This document shows, piece by piece, positions 52,599 to 60,784 of a DNA stretch of 64,000 nucleotides. The notes below the pieces were generated by a model. It did no database searches, was not told the DNA's origin, and worked only from the letters and a program-made list of their open reading frames with translations. This DNA comes from an uncultured Poribacteria bacterium (GTDB lineage Bacteria; Poribacteria; WGA-4E; WGA-3G). The position numbers and the translations under genes were made by a program. The DNA is taken from assembly GCA_958295855.1 (NCBI GenBank), contig OY282383.1:750481-814480 (forward strand). The letters run 5' to 3'. How positions within the stretch are numbered: position 1 is the stretch's first letter; every line of letters starts with the position of its first letter.

Positions 52599-53051
52599 AT
52601 GAAATTCTACGAGCAATGCCGTTCACGCTGTTATACCTTGACACACATCTGTTTTCTCATGACACTAACACTGCTCATCGGATGCAGTGCAAAAACTAGC
52701 ACACCGGAAAACGCCGAAATGATGCCGCTCTCTGCGACTATCACCGACATCGACGACCACGGGAACGCCGTCACAGACCTGCTTATCGCCCCGTTTACCG
52801 AACGCGGTTGGGAACTTGGGGACACACTTGAAGCGACATTTGAAACAGGAGAGAAAATCAGGATAAAATTCGTTGAAAACTACGGCGATGTCCCCGTTGG
52901 TGAATACTTAGGAAGATTTTCAACCTCTACCAAGCAATTTAAGATTGCGATTAACAGCGGAAACATTGCCGAGGCCTTGAAGTTGAAAAGCCAGAGTCAG
53001 GTTGCTCTCCAGAAGGTGGAGTTGCTCGCGGAAGACCGGCAGGCAAATTGA
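52599..53051 (+). CDS. Lipoprotein related to the C-terminal domain of SAM hydroxide adenosyltransferases
   Basis: 150 residues; GGAG precedes ATG 52599. A lipoprotein signal (CFLMTLTLLIGC) is followed by a beta-barrel-like domain: ATITDIDDHGNAVTDLLIAP, then GDTLEATFETGEK, VPVGEYLGRFSTSTKQFKIA and INSGNIAEALKL. This order (D-x-x-GNAVTD ... S ... IAxNxGNxA) recalls the C-terminal domain of DUF62-type SAM-cleaving enzymes, where it helps hold SAM. The N-terminal catalytic domain is absent, so a binding or structural role is more likely. Confidence 0.6.
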   Translation: MKFYEQCRSRCYTLTHICFLMTLTLLIGCSAKTSTPENAEMMPLSATITDIDDHGNAVTDLLIAPFTERGWELGDTLEATFETGEKIRIKFVENYGDVPVGEYLGRFSTSTKQFKIAINSGNIAEALKLKSQSQVALQKVELLAEDRQAN

Positions 53052-53521
53052 GCGGCCCCCGAGAAATTGACCTCTTCGCGATGCTAAAGCACACAAATTC
53101 GCAGCTCGCAGCAGTTGCTCAAAAACAACGGATTAAGGGAATCTTCACAAGCCCACCGTATGTTGGACTCATTAACTACCACGAACAACACGCCTACGCC
53201 TACGATCTTTTCGGGTTCAAAAGGCTAGATGAATTAGAGATTGGCCCCCTTTTTAGAGGGAAAGGGCGAGAGGCGAGGGAGTCATACATTCACGGTGTGG
53301 TGGAAGTCTTAAAAAACTGTAAGCGGTTTTTGGCTGACGATTACGATGTCTTCGTTGTCGCAAACGATAAGTTTAATATGTACCCTACTATCGCGGAGAC
53401 AGCAGGAATGCACATTGTTAATCAACACAAGCGACCTGTCTTAAATCGCACTGAAAAGAATCGGAGTTCAACCTACCCGGAAACGATATTTCATCTCAAA
53501 GAGACACGGAAGAAATCATAG
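53048..53521 (+). pseudogene. 5'-truncated DNA methyltransferase (TSPPY type)
   Basis: 157 codons open from TTG 53048, overlapping the lipoprotein stop. IKGIFTSPPYVGLINYHEQH is the catalytic TSPPY motif of N4-cytosine/N6-adenine methyltransferases; VFVVANDKFNMYP and PVLNRTEKNRSSTYPETIFH are downstream conserved segments. The SAM-binding motif I half expected upstream is absent, so this is probably the end of a deleted gene; a short functional protein is unlikely. Confidence 0.65.
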
Positions 53522-53602
53522 AAGTTTGCCGAGATAGAAATTTAAACAGCGTACAACTCGCTAGGGAAAACATAACACACATTCGCCAGCATCATATCGC
53601 TT

Positions 53603-54655
53603 ATGAAAGTCGACAACGTTTTTGATAAAACAGAACTAAAGAAATACCTCAGCACTGCCTACGCGCTACCGTTGCAGTCCTTAACCTTTTTTCCTGAAGG
53701 CGAAGATAGCTACGGCTACATCGCCGTGTCTGAAACCGGCGAGAAGTATTTTGCCAAAGCCTCTACTTCTGTCCCAAATACATGTTTGCAGGTTGCATCG
53801 CTCCTGCGGCACCAATGCAACATATCCGGCGTTGTCGCCCCCTTGGAAACGCAAGATGGCATGTTGAGCATTCCATGGCAAAACTTCCGCGTCTCGCTGT
53901 TCCCGTTTATTGAAGGCAAAAGCCGATGGGATTTGTGGAAAATCGGAAAAGATTTTAACGATGCCGAACTGGCGCAAACGGGAACGTTGCTCGCGACAAT
54001 TCATGGATGCACGGATACGATTCCGCCCAATGTCTTGACAGTCGCAACGTATGACTTACCGTTGCGCGATGAGCTGTACGCGGTGCTTGATGCCGCGGAA
54101 AAAAAGAGACAGCATCAAAATCAGTATCAACGCCAGCTGCTTGAGGCACTCGCTCAACACAGATCGGAAATTCTACAGACACTGGAGAGATACGATAGCT
54201 TAGGACGTTCGGCAGACGCATTACAAACCCCGTTTGTTATTACGCACGGAGATGCGACACCGGGCAATCTCATTCTGGAATCGGGGTTGAAAACCTCACA
54301 GGCAAAGCGGTTACACCTGATCGATTGGGATGGCGTATGCTTGGGTCCCCCCGAGAAAGACCTGGTTGCTTTCACAGGCGAACGGTTTGAGGTTGTTTTA
54401 GAACGCTATCTCACGGCAAGACAGAGTCGCGTGTCCCTACATGCAGATATTTTCGGTTTCTATATCTATGAGTGGACGCTCAACGAAATCCGAGACTACG
54501 GCACTAAAATTCTGTTTAAAAACAGCGATGCACAGCAAAACGAATATGACTGGGAAAGTTTGCAAGACTATCTTCCGCCTGCTCGGGAGTTGATGGAAGA
54601 TGGTAGTGTGGCTATCCGAAGCACACTCGGTAGGTGCGGTCTTCTACCGAAATAA
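53603..54655 (+). CDS. APH-family phosphotransferase (kinase-like)
   Basis: 350 residues with the aminoglycoside-phosphotransferase fold. Catalytic loop FVITHGDATPGNLILE (about residues 211-226) and metal-binding RLHLIDWDGVCLGPPEKDL (about 236-254) are intact; an ATP-site lysine is in KYFAKAST. The family phosphorylates small molecules such as choline, homoserine or drugs. Substrate unknown. Monocistronic. Confidence 0.8.
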   Translation: MKVDNVFDKTELKKYLSTAYALPLQSLTFFPEGEDSYGYIAVSETGEKYFAKASTSVPNTCLQVASLLRHQCNISGVVAPLETQDGMLSIPWQNFRVSLFPFIEGKSRWDLWKIGKDFNDAELAQTGTLLATIHGCTDTIPPNVLTVATYDLPLRDELYAVLDAAEKKRQHQNQYQRQLLEALAQHRSEILQTLERYDSLGRSADALQTPFVITHGDATPGNLILESGLKTSQAKRLHLIDWDGVCLGPPEKDLVAFTGERFEVVLERYLTARQSRVSLHADIFGFYIYEWTLNEIRDYGTKILFKNSDAQQNEYDWESLQDYLPPARELMEDGSVAIRSTLGRCGLLPK

Positions 54656-54713
54656 TGGAGAAGAGTGCTAAACCCTGAAAATCCGAGTAAATCGGTATAA
54701 CTATCGTTTTGAC

Positions 54714-54742
54714 TTGACAAAGGGAAATAAATGTGGTATGAT
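54714..54742 (+). promoter_or_regulatory. Promoter of the IS607-type element
   Basis: TTGACA (54714-54719), 17 bases, TATGAT (54737-54742), six bases before the recombinase ATG at 54749, so the message is nearly leaderless. Confidence 0.7.
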
Positions 54743-54748
54743 GTAGGT

Positions 54749-55389
54749 ATGAATCACCTAATGTCACCACAAAAGGCTGCGCAGGTGTTGGATATTTCCA
54801 TCGAGCACCTTCGCAGGATGGAAGCCCGCGGCGAAATCGACTGCGTGCGCACTGGAGGCGGGCATCGGCTTTAGGTATTTACCCCGCTTTGCGGGGCAGA
54901 TACCACTACGATGTCCAGAAGTTTGTTGATGCTCAACGTCAACCAGACATTTCTACCATTTGCTACTGTCGAGTCAGAGGAAAAGCGCAGGCGGACGCCC
55001 TCGCCGCGCAAGTCGCCTACATGCAGGAAAAGTTCCCAGAATCGGAAGTTATCCAAGACTTCGGCAGTGGCATCAACTTCAAGCGAAAAGGACTCCAAAG
55101 GATATTGGACAGAGTCCTGTGCGGCGATAAACTCCGAGTTGTGGTCGCCCATCGGGATAGACTCGCCCGCTTCGGCAGCGCAGTCATTCGATATCTTATC
55201 GAGCAAAACGGTGGAGAAGTCGTGGTTCTCAACCAAACTACTCACAGTCCCGAACAGGAACTTACTTCCGATTTGCTGGAGATTCTCCACGTCTTTTCCT
55301 CACGGCTGTATGGACTCCGACGCTACCGTGAGGAAATCAAAGAAGATACAAATCTTACCCACAACACCACAGAAAGCGATACTCCGTAG
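54749..55389 (+). pseudogene. tnpA: IS607 serine recombinase TnpA, interrupted and catalytically altered
   Basis: The first 41 codons (54749-54874, MNHLMSPQKAAQVLDISIEH, a MerR-like DNA-binding helix-turn-helix ending TGGGHRL) stop at TAG within the palindrome. The frame resumes as YDVQKFVDAQRQPD and continues through the catalytic domain. Where active IS607 recombinases read YARVS with the nucleophilic serine, this one reads YCRVRGKAQADAL: serine is replaced by arginine (AGA). Two independent defects imply long-standing inactivation. Confidence 0.8.
54874..54904. repeat. 31-bp palindrome, copy 4
   Basis: GGTAT / ATACC outer arms and CCCCGC / GCGGGG inner arms around TTT, inserted in the IS607 recombinase gene between HRL and YDVQKF. 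The inner arms differ from copies 1-3 by paired changes. Confidence 0.85.
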
Positions 55390-56500
55390 ATGGGAAGGTA
55401 TCTCACGTTACGTCTACAACGAGGCGGTGAAACAGTTTAACAAAGGACGTAAGGTGTATGCGCCCGACTGGCTAAAAACATTACCTGAGTGGACATCGAA
55501 TTGTCCTCGACATATCCGTGTCGGTGCAGTGATGGATGCACAGAGAGCGGTGACTGCCGCACGGCGAAAGTGGAAGGAAACAGGTGCACCGCAACGCGTA
55601 AAGTTCCGTAGGAAGAAGAACACCACGAAGTCGTTTTACTTGTGTGCGCAGTTCATCAAAACTCATGGTTTCTATATCCGTTATCTCGGTGAAATGAAGA
55701 TGACAGAACCGCTCCCCGCGAAGCCGCAAGCACCTGGCAAGAAGGCGGAACGTGACCATGAATCTGAGGTAAAGGATAGTCGCATTGTCATGGAACATGG
55801 CAGGTTTTATATGAACGTCAGCTACATCGAGAAAACAAAACCGCGAGACTCAAGCGGACATATCGTAGCACTCGACCCTGGCGTTCGTACGTTCATGACA
55901 ATGTTTTCTGAAACGGCGTTCGGCTGGCTCGGACATCATGCAATTAATCGTATCCAGAGGCTCTGCCAACATGCAGATGATCTCTACTCCCGCGCAACGC
56001 AGGTGAAGCGTCCGCTACGGCGTACCCTGCGACAATGTGCACAGAAGATTCAAGTAAAAATCCGCAATCTTGTGATGGAACTACACAAGAAAGTCGCACA
56101 CTTCCTCGTCACAAACTTTGATATTATTCTGCTACCCACTTTTGAGGTTAAGCAGATGATTAAGCGTGGCGCGCGGAAGCTCCGAAAGAAGTCTGTCCGT
56201 CAGATGCTGACGCTGTCGCATTACCAGTTCAAGATGTTCCTGAAGCAGAAGGCATTGGAATATGGTGTGTTAGTGATAGATGCGAACGAGGCATATACGT
56301 CGAAGACAGTCTCATGGACAGGTAACATTGTCGAGAACCTCGGCGGTGCGAAGGTGATTACTGATGCAGACGGTAATCGGTGTGACAGAGATTTGAACGG
56401 CGCACGCGGTATTTTCATAAAGGTATTATCCCCTGCTTTGCAGGGGCTAAATACCGATTCGGAATTGTCACGTGCTTTGAGGGTTCCTCCAGCGAGATAA
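55310..56500 (+). CDS. tnpB: TnpB of the IS607-type element
   Basis: 396 residues from ATG 55310, overlapping the recombinase end by 80 bases. N-terminal TnpB region (KKIQILPTTPQKAILRRWEG), RuvC aspartate in IVALDPGVRTFMT, glutamate in IILLPTFEVKQM and final aspartate in RCDRDLNGARGIF. The four zinc cysteines usual between them are missing: the segment reads EAYTSKTVSWTGNIVENLGG with no CxxC. The last 35 residues include an in-frame palindrome (KVLSPALQGLNTD), so the C-terminus is not original. Could still be an active nuclease of the zinc-less type. Confidence 0.8.
   Translation: MDSDATVRKSKKIQILPTTPQKAILRRWEGISRYVYNEAVKQFNKGRKVYAPDWLKTLPEWTSNCPRHIRVGAVMDAQRAVTAARRKWKETGAPQRVKFRRKKNTTKSFYLCAQFIKTHGFYIRYLGEMKMTEPLPAKPQAPGKKAERDHESEVKDSRIVMEHGRFYMNVSYIEKTKPRDSSGHIVALDPGVRTFMTMFSETAFGWLGHHAINRIQRLCQHADDLYSRATQVKRPLRRTLRQCAQKIQVKIRNLVMELHKKVAHFLVTNFDIILLPTFEVKQMIKRGARKLRKKSVRQMLTLSHYQFKMFLKQKALEYGVLVIDANEAYTSKTVSWTGNIVENLGGAKVITDADGNRCDRDLNGARGIFIKVLSPALQGLNTDSELSRALRVPPAR
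56422..56455. repeat. 34-bp palindrome, copy 5
   Basis: GGTAT / ATACC outer arms, CCCCTGC / GCAGGGG inner arms around TTT. It lies in the 3' end of the IS607 tnpB and is read through in frame. Confidence 0.85.
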
Positions 56501-56594
56501 TCGCTGCAAACCACACGGTCGAGATGGTAACGCAATAGACGTTATCTCTGCTCTTGTCACGATTTGTGTAGGTTCAAAGGAACAGGTTAGAGAA

Positions 56595-57332
56595 ATGTCT
56601 CAAATCAAATCGGTTTTACTTTGGGAAAACCAACGGCGATATATCCGCGAGGCAATTGATGCCGGCACCCTCAAAGGTGCAATCATTCCCACAGGAAGCA
56701 CAGAGCAACACAACGAACACTTGGCGATGTATCACGATACGCAAAGTGCCGTGTATGTCTCCAAATTAGCAGCAGAAAAGTTGTTCCCGCAAGTTATCGT
56801 CACAACGCCATTGGCGCTTGGCGTATCCGAACACTGGATGGACCACAAGGGCACACTCACGCTTCGGCCCGAAGTCTTTGGCGAGGTGCTATACGATGTC
56901 GCCGATAGCATGCGTCGGCATGGGATTGACAATATCTTGATTGTCAACGGACATGCGGGCAATGCGGGGCCAGTGCATCAGCGGTTAGATGGCTACCGAG
57001 AGAAGCTCGGCATCAACATCGCCTTTCACTCCTATTGGGAGGCGTACACGGAGGAATTGGTGAAGGAGCAGATGGAATCCGGTGTCTGTCCTGGGCACGC
57101 GGCGGAGTTTGAGACAGCGTTTGCCCTCGCCGCTTTTGCGGAAAACGTGGATTGGAACGGCGTGGATTACGACAGCGCGAAACTCACCATCTCCAATGAA
57201 GGGCAGGCGAAATCCGACCGGGAATATCACCACCAAGCCAAGTTAGCGACAGCGGAGAAAGGGCAAGCGATGATAGATGTCGCTGTAGAGTGGGTCGCGG
57301 AGCGGATGCAGGCGATGCTTTCAGCAAATTAA
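56595..57332 (+). CDS. Creatininase family protein
   Basis: 245 residues. GAIIPTGSTEQHNEHLAMYH (glutamate and histidine metal ligands), TPLALGVSEHWMDHKGTLTL and NGHAGNAGPVHQ match the creatininase (creatinine amidohydrolase) fold, a two-metal cyclic amidohydrolase. Other members act in cofactor biosynthesis, so the substrate is open. AAGGAACAGG upstream of the ATG. Confidence 0.9.
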   Translation: MSQIKSVLLWENQRRYIREAIDAGTLKGAIIPTGSTEQHNEHLAMYHDTQSAVYVSKLAAEKLFPQVIVTTPLALGVSEHWMDHKGTLTLRPEVFGEVLYDVADSMRRHGIDNILIVNGHAGNAGPVHQRLDGYREKLGINIAFHSYWEAYTEELVKEQMESGVCPGHAAEFETAFALAAFAENVDWNGVDYDSAKLTISNEGQAKSDREYHHQAKLATAEKGQAMIDVAVEWVAERMQAMLSAN

Positions 57333-57337
57333 CTGTA

Positions 57338-57361
57338 GGGGCGGGACTCCGTGCCCGCCCA
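57338..57361. repeat. Intergenic palindrome
   Basis: GGGCGGG and CCCGCCC arms around ACTCCGTG between the convergent creatininase and aldolase genes; GTAGG-headed family member. Confidence 0.5.
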
Positions 57362-57385
57362 CTTACGATTATCCTTTAGTGTCCT

Positions 57386-58207
57386 TCAATCGCCTTCCGG
57401 AGCCCGTCGCCATGCTCTCGCCACCAGCCGTAGAGAATAGAAATATCGGTGCCGATGCAGAAATGCCCAGCCGTAGAGAATAGAAATATCGGTGCCGATG
57501 CAGAAATGCCGCACGCCCATATCCAGATAGTGTTTCGCATCATCGGCACTGCCAATTTCTGCGCGAGGCGGCACCCCCATCTTTAGCGCTGTCTTAAACA
57601 CCTTGTTCTGTGCATCACGGATTTCGGGCGCACCGCGCTGCCCTGCCCTGCCGATACTCATCGAATAATCCGAACCGCCCCACTGAATCATATCAACGCC
57701 TTCAACAGACAGCACCGCTTCAAGGTTGTCAACGGTGCCTTTCTTCTCGATCATAATGACGACGACAACATCGCGGAGTGCCTGAATGTAATCCGGACTG
57801 CCGCCGTAGCCCATATAGGAAAAGCGGCGGGTTGCCACGCCATAACTACCGCCATCTTCCGGCGTATCCGCACGCGTAATCCGCACACACTCCTTCACAT
57901 CTTCAACGTTTTGACAATCCGCGTAAAGCACACTCTGGAAGCCGGAGCCGATTGCGCGTTGCGCGATGAAGCCGCGCGGCTCCTGGTCGACTTTAATCAT
58001 TGTGGAGATGTTGTGAAGTTCAGCCGCCCTGCACAGGTTGTCTAAATCATGCAGGTCAAACGGACCATATTCTCCTACAAATTCAACATAGTCATACATC
58101 CCCGTGTGGCCAATCGCCTCAACGATGGAGGGCCAGGTAGTATGGATATGTGTGCCAACGGTGGGTTTGCCAGCCTCAAGCAATTCTCGAAAGGTATTTG
58201 TTCTCAT
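57386..58207 (-). CDS. HpcH/HpaI aldolase family protein with frameshifted C-terminus
   Basis: 273 residues from ATG 58207. GKPTVGTHIHTTWPSIVEAI, VEFVGEYGPFDLHDLDNL, TMIKVDQEPRGFIAQRAIGS and VDMIQWGGSDYSMSIG match the class II 2-oxo-acid aldolases, which cleave or form 4-hydroxy-2-oxoacids with a divalent metal. After HFCIGTDISILYGW a 43-bp tandem duplication shifts the frame, replacing the normal end (WREHGDGLRKAIEGH in the undamaged reading) by AFLHRHRYFYSLRLVARAWR. The barrel core is intact, so activity may survive. Confidence 0.8.
   Translation of the reverse strand: MRTNTFRELLEAGKPTVGTHIHTTWPSIVEAIGHTGMYDYVEFVGEYGPFDLHDLDNLCRAAELHNISTMIKVDQEPRGFIAQRAIGSGFQSVLYADCQNVEDVKECVRITRADTPEDGGSYGVATRRFSYMGYGGSPDYIQALRDVVVVIMIEKKGTVDNLEAVLSVEGVDMIQWGGSDYSMSIGRAGQRGAPEIRDAQNKVFKTALKMGVPPRAEIGSADDAKHYLDMGVRHFCIGTDISILYGWAFLHRHRYFYSLRLVARAWRRAPEGD
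57424..57509. repeat. 43-bp tandem duplication inside the aldolase gene
   Basis: 57424-57466 is repeated exactly at 57467-57509. Since 43 is not a multiple of three, the second copy is read in another frame on the minus strand. Confidence 0.95.
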
Positions 58208-58533
58208 CAATGTCACCTCTTCGGTAGGGGCGATCTCCCGATCGCGACTTCTTCTGTCCATCTAAATGCGTCTATATTAACAGGAATCCGTACTTTTTTC
58301 AACGCCAAAATTACATTTGCTTATGAACGCAATTTTTGTTAAACTTATACTATCTGAATTATGCCTCTTAATATGGCTTTAATAGATTTTCAGGATTTTC
58401 TCCATGCTAGCTTGGTAATCCTTCTCTACATTATTCCAAATTAACCGTGATTTGTAGGGCGAGGGGCCCCGTGTCTCGGCCCGACGCTTGGGAGGCACAA
58501 TCCTTCCCCACAAGACAGAGACAGAGGTATCTC

Positions 58534-59328
58534 ATGGAAAACCTGCCACTTTATGGAATAACACTGCCTACAGATTTCGCTGACTACCTGACAATTGAAA
58601 ACGCCGGCCTACGCTTTGCAGAGGCAACCGAGGTTGCAATGCACGTCATGGGTGCGGGCGTGCAGCTCCATTCCAACATGGACCACGCCGCGATTTTCTG
58701 CGATCCGCCGCATTTTGTCGCTGATGGTTTGAAACAACTCGGTTATGTCAACGGGTGGGATGCGCGGTGTTATCCCTCGCCTGTTGACGGTTGTGATTAT
58801 ATCAACGTCTCTGCGCAATTACCCGCCGATAGCCCCGCGCGCTATAAAGGGTGGTTTGACTATGTCGCTGTTGTGCATCCTGTTGACAAACCGGCACTGC
58901 AGCACATGCTCGGACAAGGGTACGGTAATCCGTTTATCCATCACCTGACGTGGGGGCTCGTCCCACCGCAACGCGCCATGGCTGATGATTTTGAATATGC
59001 TAGCCGCGTTGTGCCGTTTATGGTAGAAAAACGGGAGGTCATCGGTGATGCGATCGGCGATGCCCCCGGCACCCTGATCGTCGCGCTCCCAGAGAACGTC
59101 CTCGCGCACCCAAACTTTGAAGAAGCACTGCCAGAATGGATCGGTGAGCTTGACGAAAACGAATATCAGGTTGAATCGATGCAAGGGGGAGGCTTCCTCA
59201 TCCAATTCTTCGTCCTAACCGGCGGCAGAATCGAAGTGGCACTGCGCGTCGATACAACGCAGACCTTTAACCCCAAAAGCGTCCACAAGATTTCGGAGGA
59301 TGAAATCAGTGCCGTGCAAGGAAAGTAG
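58534..59328 (+). CDS. Conserved protein of unknown function
   Basis: 264 residues from ATG 58534. Soluble, no signal peptide. Notable segments are MHVMGAGVQLHSNMDHAAIF, VVHPVDKPALQHMLGQGYGN, HHLTWGLVPPQ and PGTLIVALPENVLAHPNF. The paired HxxxD/H segments could form a metal site, as in vicinal-oxygen-chelate enzymes, but I could not assign a family. It stands between a minus-strand aldolase gene and the PD-(D/E)XK repeats. Confidence 0.55.
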   Translation: MENLPLYGITLPTDFADYLTIENAGLRFAEATEVAMHVMGAGVQLHSNMDHAAIFCDPPHFVADGLKQLGYVNGWDARCYPSPVDGCDYINVSAQLPADSPARYKGWFDYVAVVHPVDKPALQHMLGQGYGNPFIHHLTWGLVPPQRAMADDFEYASRVVPFMVEKREVIGDAIGDAPGTLIVALPENVLAHPNFEEALPEWIGELDENEYQVESMQGGGFLIQFFVLTGGRIEVALRVDTTQTFNPKSVHKISEDEISAVQGK

Positions 59329-59372
59329 ATGAGTTCGTGCTTCTTTGTTGAGAATGCTGATAGGGTAAACGA

Positions 59373-59489
59373 AGGCTATTCTTCAAATTAGAAGGGCAGA
59401 AACTCCATATTGATAGATTACGCTACACGATTGAGCAGTGTGACAAAATCCTTGGCATTCTCTCAGACATGGTTGCCCAAAAGGCATAA
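59373..59489 (+). pseudogene. Remnant of PD-(D/E)XK-family gene (copy 0)
   Basis: Reading from 59385 gives KLEGQKLHIDRLRYTIEQCD then KILGILSDMVAQKA and TAA (59487-59489): the C-terminal 35 residues of the two genes that follow, without the rest. It shows that this small family once had at least three tandem members. Confidence 0.75.
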
Positions 59490-59513
59490 CTCCTGATAGG
59501 GCGGTTCTCTCAA

Positions 59514-60155
59514 ATGGCTTATAGCAATTTTACCTTAGACCTAGTGAAAACCGAGTTTCAAATAGAAATCGTTGAACCGACTAACCTTTTTTCTCACATA
59601 GCTCCGGTGGCACCGAGTGCCCATCTCACAGCAGAATTGGCGCGCAATGTGCCGGTAGCTCTCGCCATTGGCACAGAAAAAGCAAAATCCGAAATGATTG
59701 TTGGCGATGTTCTCCTTGAACTCCGAGAGCACTTCAATCGGCATATCAGCCTCTTTTCGGGCATTGATTTCAGCGTTGACGCTGAGAAAGGCTTGACAGG
59801 TGTGTGCGATTTTCTGATTAGCCTGTCGCCGGTGCCATTTGTTTTAGAGGCACCTATTATTGTTCTCGTCGAAGCAGGTTTTAACAGCAAGTTTCAGCTT
59901 GCAAGCTGCGCTGAAAGGGATGCCCTGCTGGAAGGCCTCGGGCAATGTGTTGCGGAGATGCTTGCCGCACAGCAATTTAATGCAGCGAAAGGCAATGACA
60001 TTCCCTGCGTTTATGGAGCTACCACGACAGGAGCAGATTGGCGCTTTCTCAAATTGGAGGAGCGACGACTCCACATTGATATGGATGTCTATAGGATTGC
60101 CCAGTGCGACAAAATCCTCGGTATCCTCTCAAGCATGGTAAAACAAAAAGCATAA
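59514..60155 (+). CDS. PD-(D/E)XK-like protein, catalytic lysine lost (copy 1)
   Basis: 213 residues, soluble. SIDVETE-type start (MAYSNFTLDLVKTEFQIEIV) and conserved GVCDFLISLSP and FVLEAPIIVLVEA, which in copy 2 run on into VEAKKDN (the E-x-K of the nuclease site). Here the lysine is missing: after VEA comes a 12-residue insertion (GFNSKFQLASCA) before ERDALLEGLGQC. Probably inactive nuclease fold. The family resembles uncharacterised cyanobacterial and Poribacteria proteins. Confidence 0.65.
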   Translation: MAYSNFTLDLVKTEFQIEIVEPTNLFSHIAPVAPSAHLTAELARNVPVALAIGTEKAKSEMIVGDVLLELREHFNRHISLFSGIDFSVDAEKGLTGVCDFLISLSPVPFVLEAPIIVLVEAGFNSKFQLASCAERDALLEGLGQCVAEMLAAQQFNAAKGNDIPCVYGATTTGADWRFLKLEERRLHIDMDVYRIAQCDKILGILSSMVKQKA

Positions 60156-60178
60156 GGCATTACAGGAGGCACTATCAC

Positions 60179-60784
60179 ATGGCTTATAGCAGTTTTACGT
60201 TAGAGACTGTGCAGGAGGCGTTTCATCTAGACATTGTTGAAACCGCAGCCCTTTTTTCCGAAATTGAACCCGTAGTACCGCCTGTCTATTTCACCACGGT
60301 TTTAGCGGAAAAGGTGCAGTTAGCCATCTCCATAGGCACAGAGAAAGCACGTTCGGAATTGATAGTCACCGATGTTCTGTTTGAACTCCGCGAGCTCCTC
60401 GACCGCCGCATTAGTTTTTTTTCGGGGATTGACCTGAGCGTTGATGCGGATCTCGGTTTGACAGGTGTCTGCGATTTTTTAGTGAGCCTGTCACCGATAC
60501 GTTCTTTCTTGCAGGCACCTCTAATTATTCTTGTTGAGGCAAAGAAGGATAACCTGACGCTCGGCTTTGGGCAGTGTGTCGCGGAGATGATCGCCGCGCA
60601 ACGTTTTAACAACGAGAAAGGAAACGATATTCCTGACATCTATGGTGCCACCACTTCTGGCACAGAGTGGCGATTCCTTAAATTGGAGGGAAAGCGGCTC
60701 CACATTGATATGGAGGTGTACCCTATCAGGGAGTGCGGCAAAATCCTCGGTATCCTCTCTAGCATGGTAAAACAAACAGCGTAA
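60179..60784 (+). CDS. PD-(D/E)XK-like protein (copy 2, intact motif)
   Basis: 201 residues; CAGGAGG nine bases before ATG 60179. GVCDFLVSLSP supplies the aspartate and LIILVEAKKDNLTLGFGQCV the glutamate and lysine expected for a PD-(D/E)XK nuclease or nuclease-like fold; VAEMIAAQRFNNEKGNDIPD and WRFLKLEGKRLHIDMEVY follow. No partner gene. Tandem duplicate of the preceding gene, 24 bases apart. Confidence 0.65.
   Translation: MAYSSFTLETVQEAFHLDIVETAALFSEIEPVVPPVYFTTVLAEKVQLAISIGTEKARSELIVTDVLFELRELLDRRISFFSGIDLSVDADLGLTGVCDFLVSLSPIRSFLQAPLIILVEAKKDNLTLGFGQCVAEMIAAQRFNNEKGNDIPDIYGATTSGTEWRFLKLEGKRLHIDMEVYPIRECGKILGILSSMVKQTA

Larger units (their letters stand above)
54714..56500 (+). mobile_element. 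IS607-type element (recombinase remnant plus tnpB)
   Basis: A serine-recombinase gene overlapping a downstream tnpB is the IS607 layout. Exact ends are not identifiable from one copy. Both genes contain the 31-34 bp palindrome, and the recombinase is broken, so the element is probably immobile. Confidence 0.75.
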
